This document shows, one piece after another, positions 62,173-64,000 of a stretch of DNA of 64,000 nucleotides (positions are counted from its first letter, which is position 1; each line of letters begins with the position of its first letter). A model generated the notes under the pieces. It saw nothing but the letters and a program-made list of their open reading frames with translations, was not told the origin of the DNA and did not search any database. Made by a program: the position numbers and the translations under genes. Source of the stretch: Bradyrhizobium sp. Tv2a-2. GTDB lineage: Bacteria; Pseudomonadota; Alphaproteobacteria; Rhizobiales; Xanthobacteraceae. The DNA is taken from NCBI RefSeq assembly GCF_000472425.1, contig NZ_AXAI01000009.1, positions 182 to 64,181 on the forward strand. The letters are read 5' to 3'.

Positions 62173-63864
62173 ATGCTCGCCAAGTACTCGATCCGCGCGA
62201 AGATCATCACGGTCGTCGCGTTCTTGCTCCTCGCGATGACCGGCATGGGTCTGCTTGCGGTCCAGAGCATGCATTCGATCAATGCCAGCACGGTCGACAT
62301 CGCGACCAACTGGCTGCCGAGCGTCCGGGTGCTCGGTGAACTGCGCGCCGGCGTCATCACCTACCGCAACGTGATCCGCGAGCACATGCTGGGCGAGACG
62401 GCCGAGGACAAGGCTGCGACCGAGAAGGTGCTGCAGAGCGTCGTCGAGGCGAATGGCAAGATCCGCCAGAGCTACGAGCCCATGGTCACCTCGCCGCCGG
62501 AGCGGGCGCTGTACAACGACTGGGTCGCGAACTGGGAAAAGTACAAAAATGGTACCGAAGATGTCATGGCTCTGTCGCGCAAGAACCCGGGCCACTTCCC
62601 GCATGAGGCTCACGACCTGAACACCAAGACCGTCAACAAGATGGGTCTGGATGCCGACGAAATCCTGAAGAAGGATATCGATCTCAACAACGCGGGCGCC
62701 GACAAGGCGGCGGCCGACGCGGCAGCGAACTACAGCTCGGCGTTCTGGATGATGGCTACGATCCTCATCGCCGCCATCATTCTCGGCATCCTGGTCAGCG
62801 TCTACCTGATCCGCGACGTCTCCAGCGGCATTTCCTCCATCGTCAAGCCGATGCAGGCGTTGGGCCAGGGTGACCTGTCGGTGGAAATCCCCCACCGCGG
62901 CGAGAAGACCGAGATCGGCCTGATGGCGGATGCTCTGCAGGTGTTCAAGCAAGCCCTGATTGCCAAGAAGGCCGCCGACGAAGCCGCCGCGCGCGATGCG
63001 GAGGAGAAAATCGAGCGCGGCCGCCGCGTCGACGGCATCACCCGCGAATTCGAGGCAATGATCGGCGAGATCGTCAACACGGTGTCCTCGGCGTCCTCCC
63101 AGCTCGAATCCTCGGCCGGCACGCTGTCGACGACCGCGGAACGCTCGCAGAAGCTTGCGACCACGGTCGCCGCGGCGTCTGAAGAAGCCTCCACCAACGT
63201 GCAGTCGGTCGCTTCGGCCACCGAGGAGATGGCGTCCTCCGTTACCGAGATCAGCCGCCAGGTCCAGGAATCGGCGCGGATGGCGGGCGACGCCGTCGGC
63301 CAGGCCCGGGCCACGACCGATCGCGTCAGCGAGCTTTCCAAGGCCGCTACCCGCATCGGCGACGTCGTGGAACTCATCAACACCATTGCCGGCCAGACCA
63401 ACCTGCTCGCGCTCAACGCCACCATCGAGGCGGCGCGCGCTGGCGAGGCTGGCCGCGGCTTTGCGGTCGTCGCTTCGGAAGTGAAGGCGCTCGCCGAGCA
63501 GACCGCGAAGGCAACCGGCGAGATCGGCACCCAGATCTCGGGCATCCAGGCCGCCACCCAGGAATCGGTCAACGCCATCAAGGAAATCTCGGGCACGATC
63601 GAGAAGCTGTCGGAAATCTCCTCGACCATTGCGGCGGCGGTGGAAGAGCAGGGCGCCGCGACCCAGGAAATCGCTCGGAACGTGCAGCAGGCCGCCCAAG
63701 GCACCCAGCAGGTGTCCTCGAACATCACCGACGTGCAGCGCGGCGCTACCGAGACGGGCTCGGCCTCCTCGCAGGTGCTCTCGGCCGCCCAGATGCTCTC
63801 CGGCGACTCCGGCCGGCTCAAGAGCGAGGTCTCGAAGTTCCTGACCTCGGTGCGCGCCGCCTAA
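62173..63864 (+). CDS. Methyl-accepting chemotaxis protein
   Basis: A 563-residue transmembrane chemoreceptor. TM1 at about residues 11-31 (ITVVAFLLLAMTGMGLLAV), a four-helix-bundle-type periplasmic domain (WLPSVRVLGELRAGVITYR), TM2 at about 190-212 (ATILIAAIILGILVSVYLI), HAMP near 212-265, and the signalling hairpin tip INTIAGQTNLLALNATIEAA with RAGEAGRGFAVVASEVKALA. No C-terminal NWETF-type pentapeptide tether. Start at MLAKYSIRAK (62173); upstream in-frame codons lack homology. Ligand unknown; it lies after the acid-sugar genes with its own 180-base upstream region. Confidence 0.94.
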   Translation: MLAKYSIRAKIITVVAFLLLAMTGMGLLAVQSMHSINASTVDIATNWLPSVRVLGELRAGVITYRNVIREHMLGETAEDKAATEKVLQSVVEANGKIRQSYEPMVTSPPERALYNDWVANWEKYKNGTEDVMALSRKNPGHFPHEAHDLNTKTVNKMGLDADEILKKDIDLNNAGADKAAADAAANYSSAFWMMATILIAAIILGILVSVYLIRDVSSGISSIVKPMQALGQGDLSVEIPHRGEKTEIGLMADALQVFKQALIAKKAADEAAARDAEEKIERGRRVDGITREFEAMIGEIVNTVSSASSQLESSAGTLSTTAERSQKLATTVAAASEEASTNVQSVASATEEMASSVTEISRQVQESARMAGDAVGQARATTDRVSELSKAATRIGDVVELINTIAGQTNLLALNATIEAARAGEAGRGFAVVASEVKALAEQTAKATGEIGTQISGIQAATQESVNAIKEISGTIEKLSEISSTIAAAVEEQGAATQEIARNVQQAAQGTQQVSSNITDVQRGATETGSASSQVLSAAQMLSGDSGRLKSEVSKFLTSVRAA

Positions 63865-63907
63865 GCGACGCGCGGCTGGCAATCAGTCCGACACGAATAC
63901 GCCAAGA

Positions 63908-63949
63908 GTCCCGGCGCGCTATCCATGATCGCATCGAGCGCCGGGACTT
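63908..63949 (+). terminator. Hairpin downstream of the chemoreceptor gene
   Basis: Perfect 11-bp arms AGTCCCGGCGC / GCGCCGGGACT with a 20-base loop, 43 bases after the stop, followed by TTGAATTTCTC. The arm sequence resembles the hairpin at 13679-13708 (shared AGTCCCGG/CCGGGACT), hinting at a common family of 3' stems. Bases 63950-64000 show nothing further. Confidence 0.55.
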
Positions 63950-64000
63950 GAATTTCTCAAGCGGGCCGTGGTTTTACGGCGCGTTTGTTTCATACCGGAT

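Noticed and set aside
62008..63882. A 624-codon open frame on the minus strand
   Set aside because: It is antisense to the chemoreceptor gene along its whole length and has a low-complexity composition typical of a GC-rich shadow frame; the plus-strand protein has clear domains.

Overview
The window is GC-rich, densely coded chromosomal DNA from an alphaproteobacterium. The mix of genes (phenylacetate catabolism, many ABC importers, PHA and neutral-lipid enzymes, cytochromes P450) and the short dispersed intergenic repeats point to Bradyrhizobium or a close relative. That assignment is inference; no rRNA or other phylogenetic marker is present. No tRNA, rRNA or CRISPR array was seen.

Layout. 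1-510: the 3' end of a sensor histidine kinase overlapped by a truncated integrase remnant. 733-1476: a lone CnbZ-type deaminase. 1554-15326 (minus strand): a twelve-gene run with two complete oligopeptide-type ABC importers in the order SBP-B-C-D-F, gamma-glutamyltransferase, DUF1028 protein, D-F-SBP-B-C. It reads as a peptide or gamma-glutamyl-compound scavenging operon. 15641-25934: storage and lipid chemistry, with a small DUF6489 protein, a wax ester synthase/DGAT, an epoxide hydrolase, a self-sufficient P450-reductase fusion, an alpha/beta hydrolase, a PhaE-like/PhaC class III-type pair, a GNAT protein and a phasin that ends at a strong terminator. 26130-28366: a DUF445 membrane protein and a lipase-like hydrolase.

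28408-34918: paaX followed by paaABCDE, paaI and paaK, which activate phenylacetate to its CoA ester and epoxidise the ring. A clear sigma70-type promoter with an internal palindrome lies before paaA. The lower-pathway genes (paaF, G, H, J, Z) are not in this window. 34950-40334: an MDR oxidoreductase overlapping a YeeE/YedE sulfur transporter, then tail-to-tail a hydrolase-OsmC fusion, a sulfite-oxidase-like molybdoenzyme and an MHS-type transporter. 40335-42000 is a scar: a frameshifted polymerase-like pseudogene, an FkbM methyltransferase in lower-GC DNA, and a multiply frameshifted integrase pseudogene.

42071-44384: a P450 and its small ferredoxin, divergent from a TetR-family regulator with a palindrome between them. 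44534-49044: an amidase, an arylformamidase-like hydrolase, an SDR lacking the catalytic lysine, and a tartrate dehydrogenase-type enzyme. 49297-58119: LysR, an M20 amidohydrolase and a 2-hydroxyacid dehydrogenase on the minus strand, divergent from a DUF1445 hydro-lyase and a five-gene branched-chain-type ABC importer. 58245-61993: the four-carbon acid-sugar genes otnC / ltnD-otnI-otnK. 62173-63864: a methyl-accepting chemotaxis protein with a terminator-like hairpin after it.

Two 105-bp, roughly 96 % identical copies of a MITE-like repeat lie in opposite orientation at 49196-49300 and 58144-58248, and each supplies the stop codon of an adjacent minus-strand gene. A second repeat family has copies at 26004-26085 and 46909-47009.
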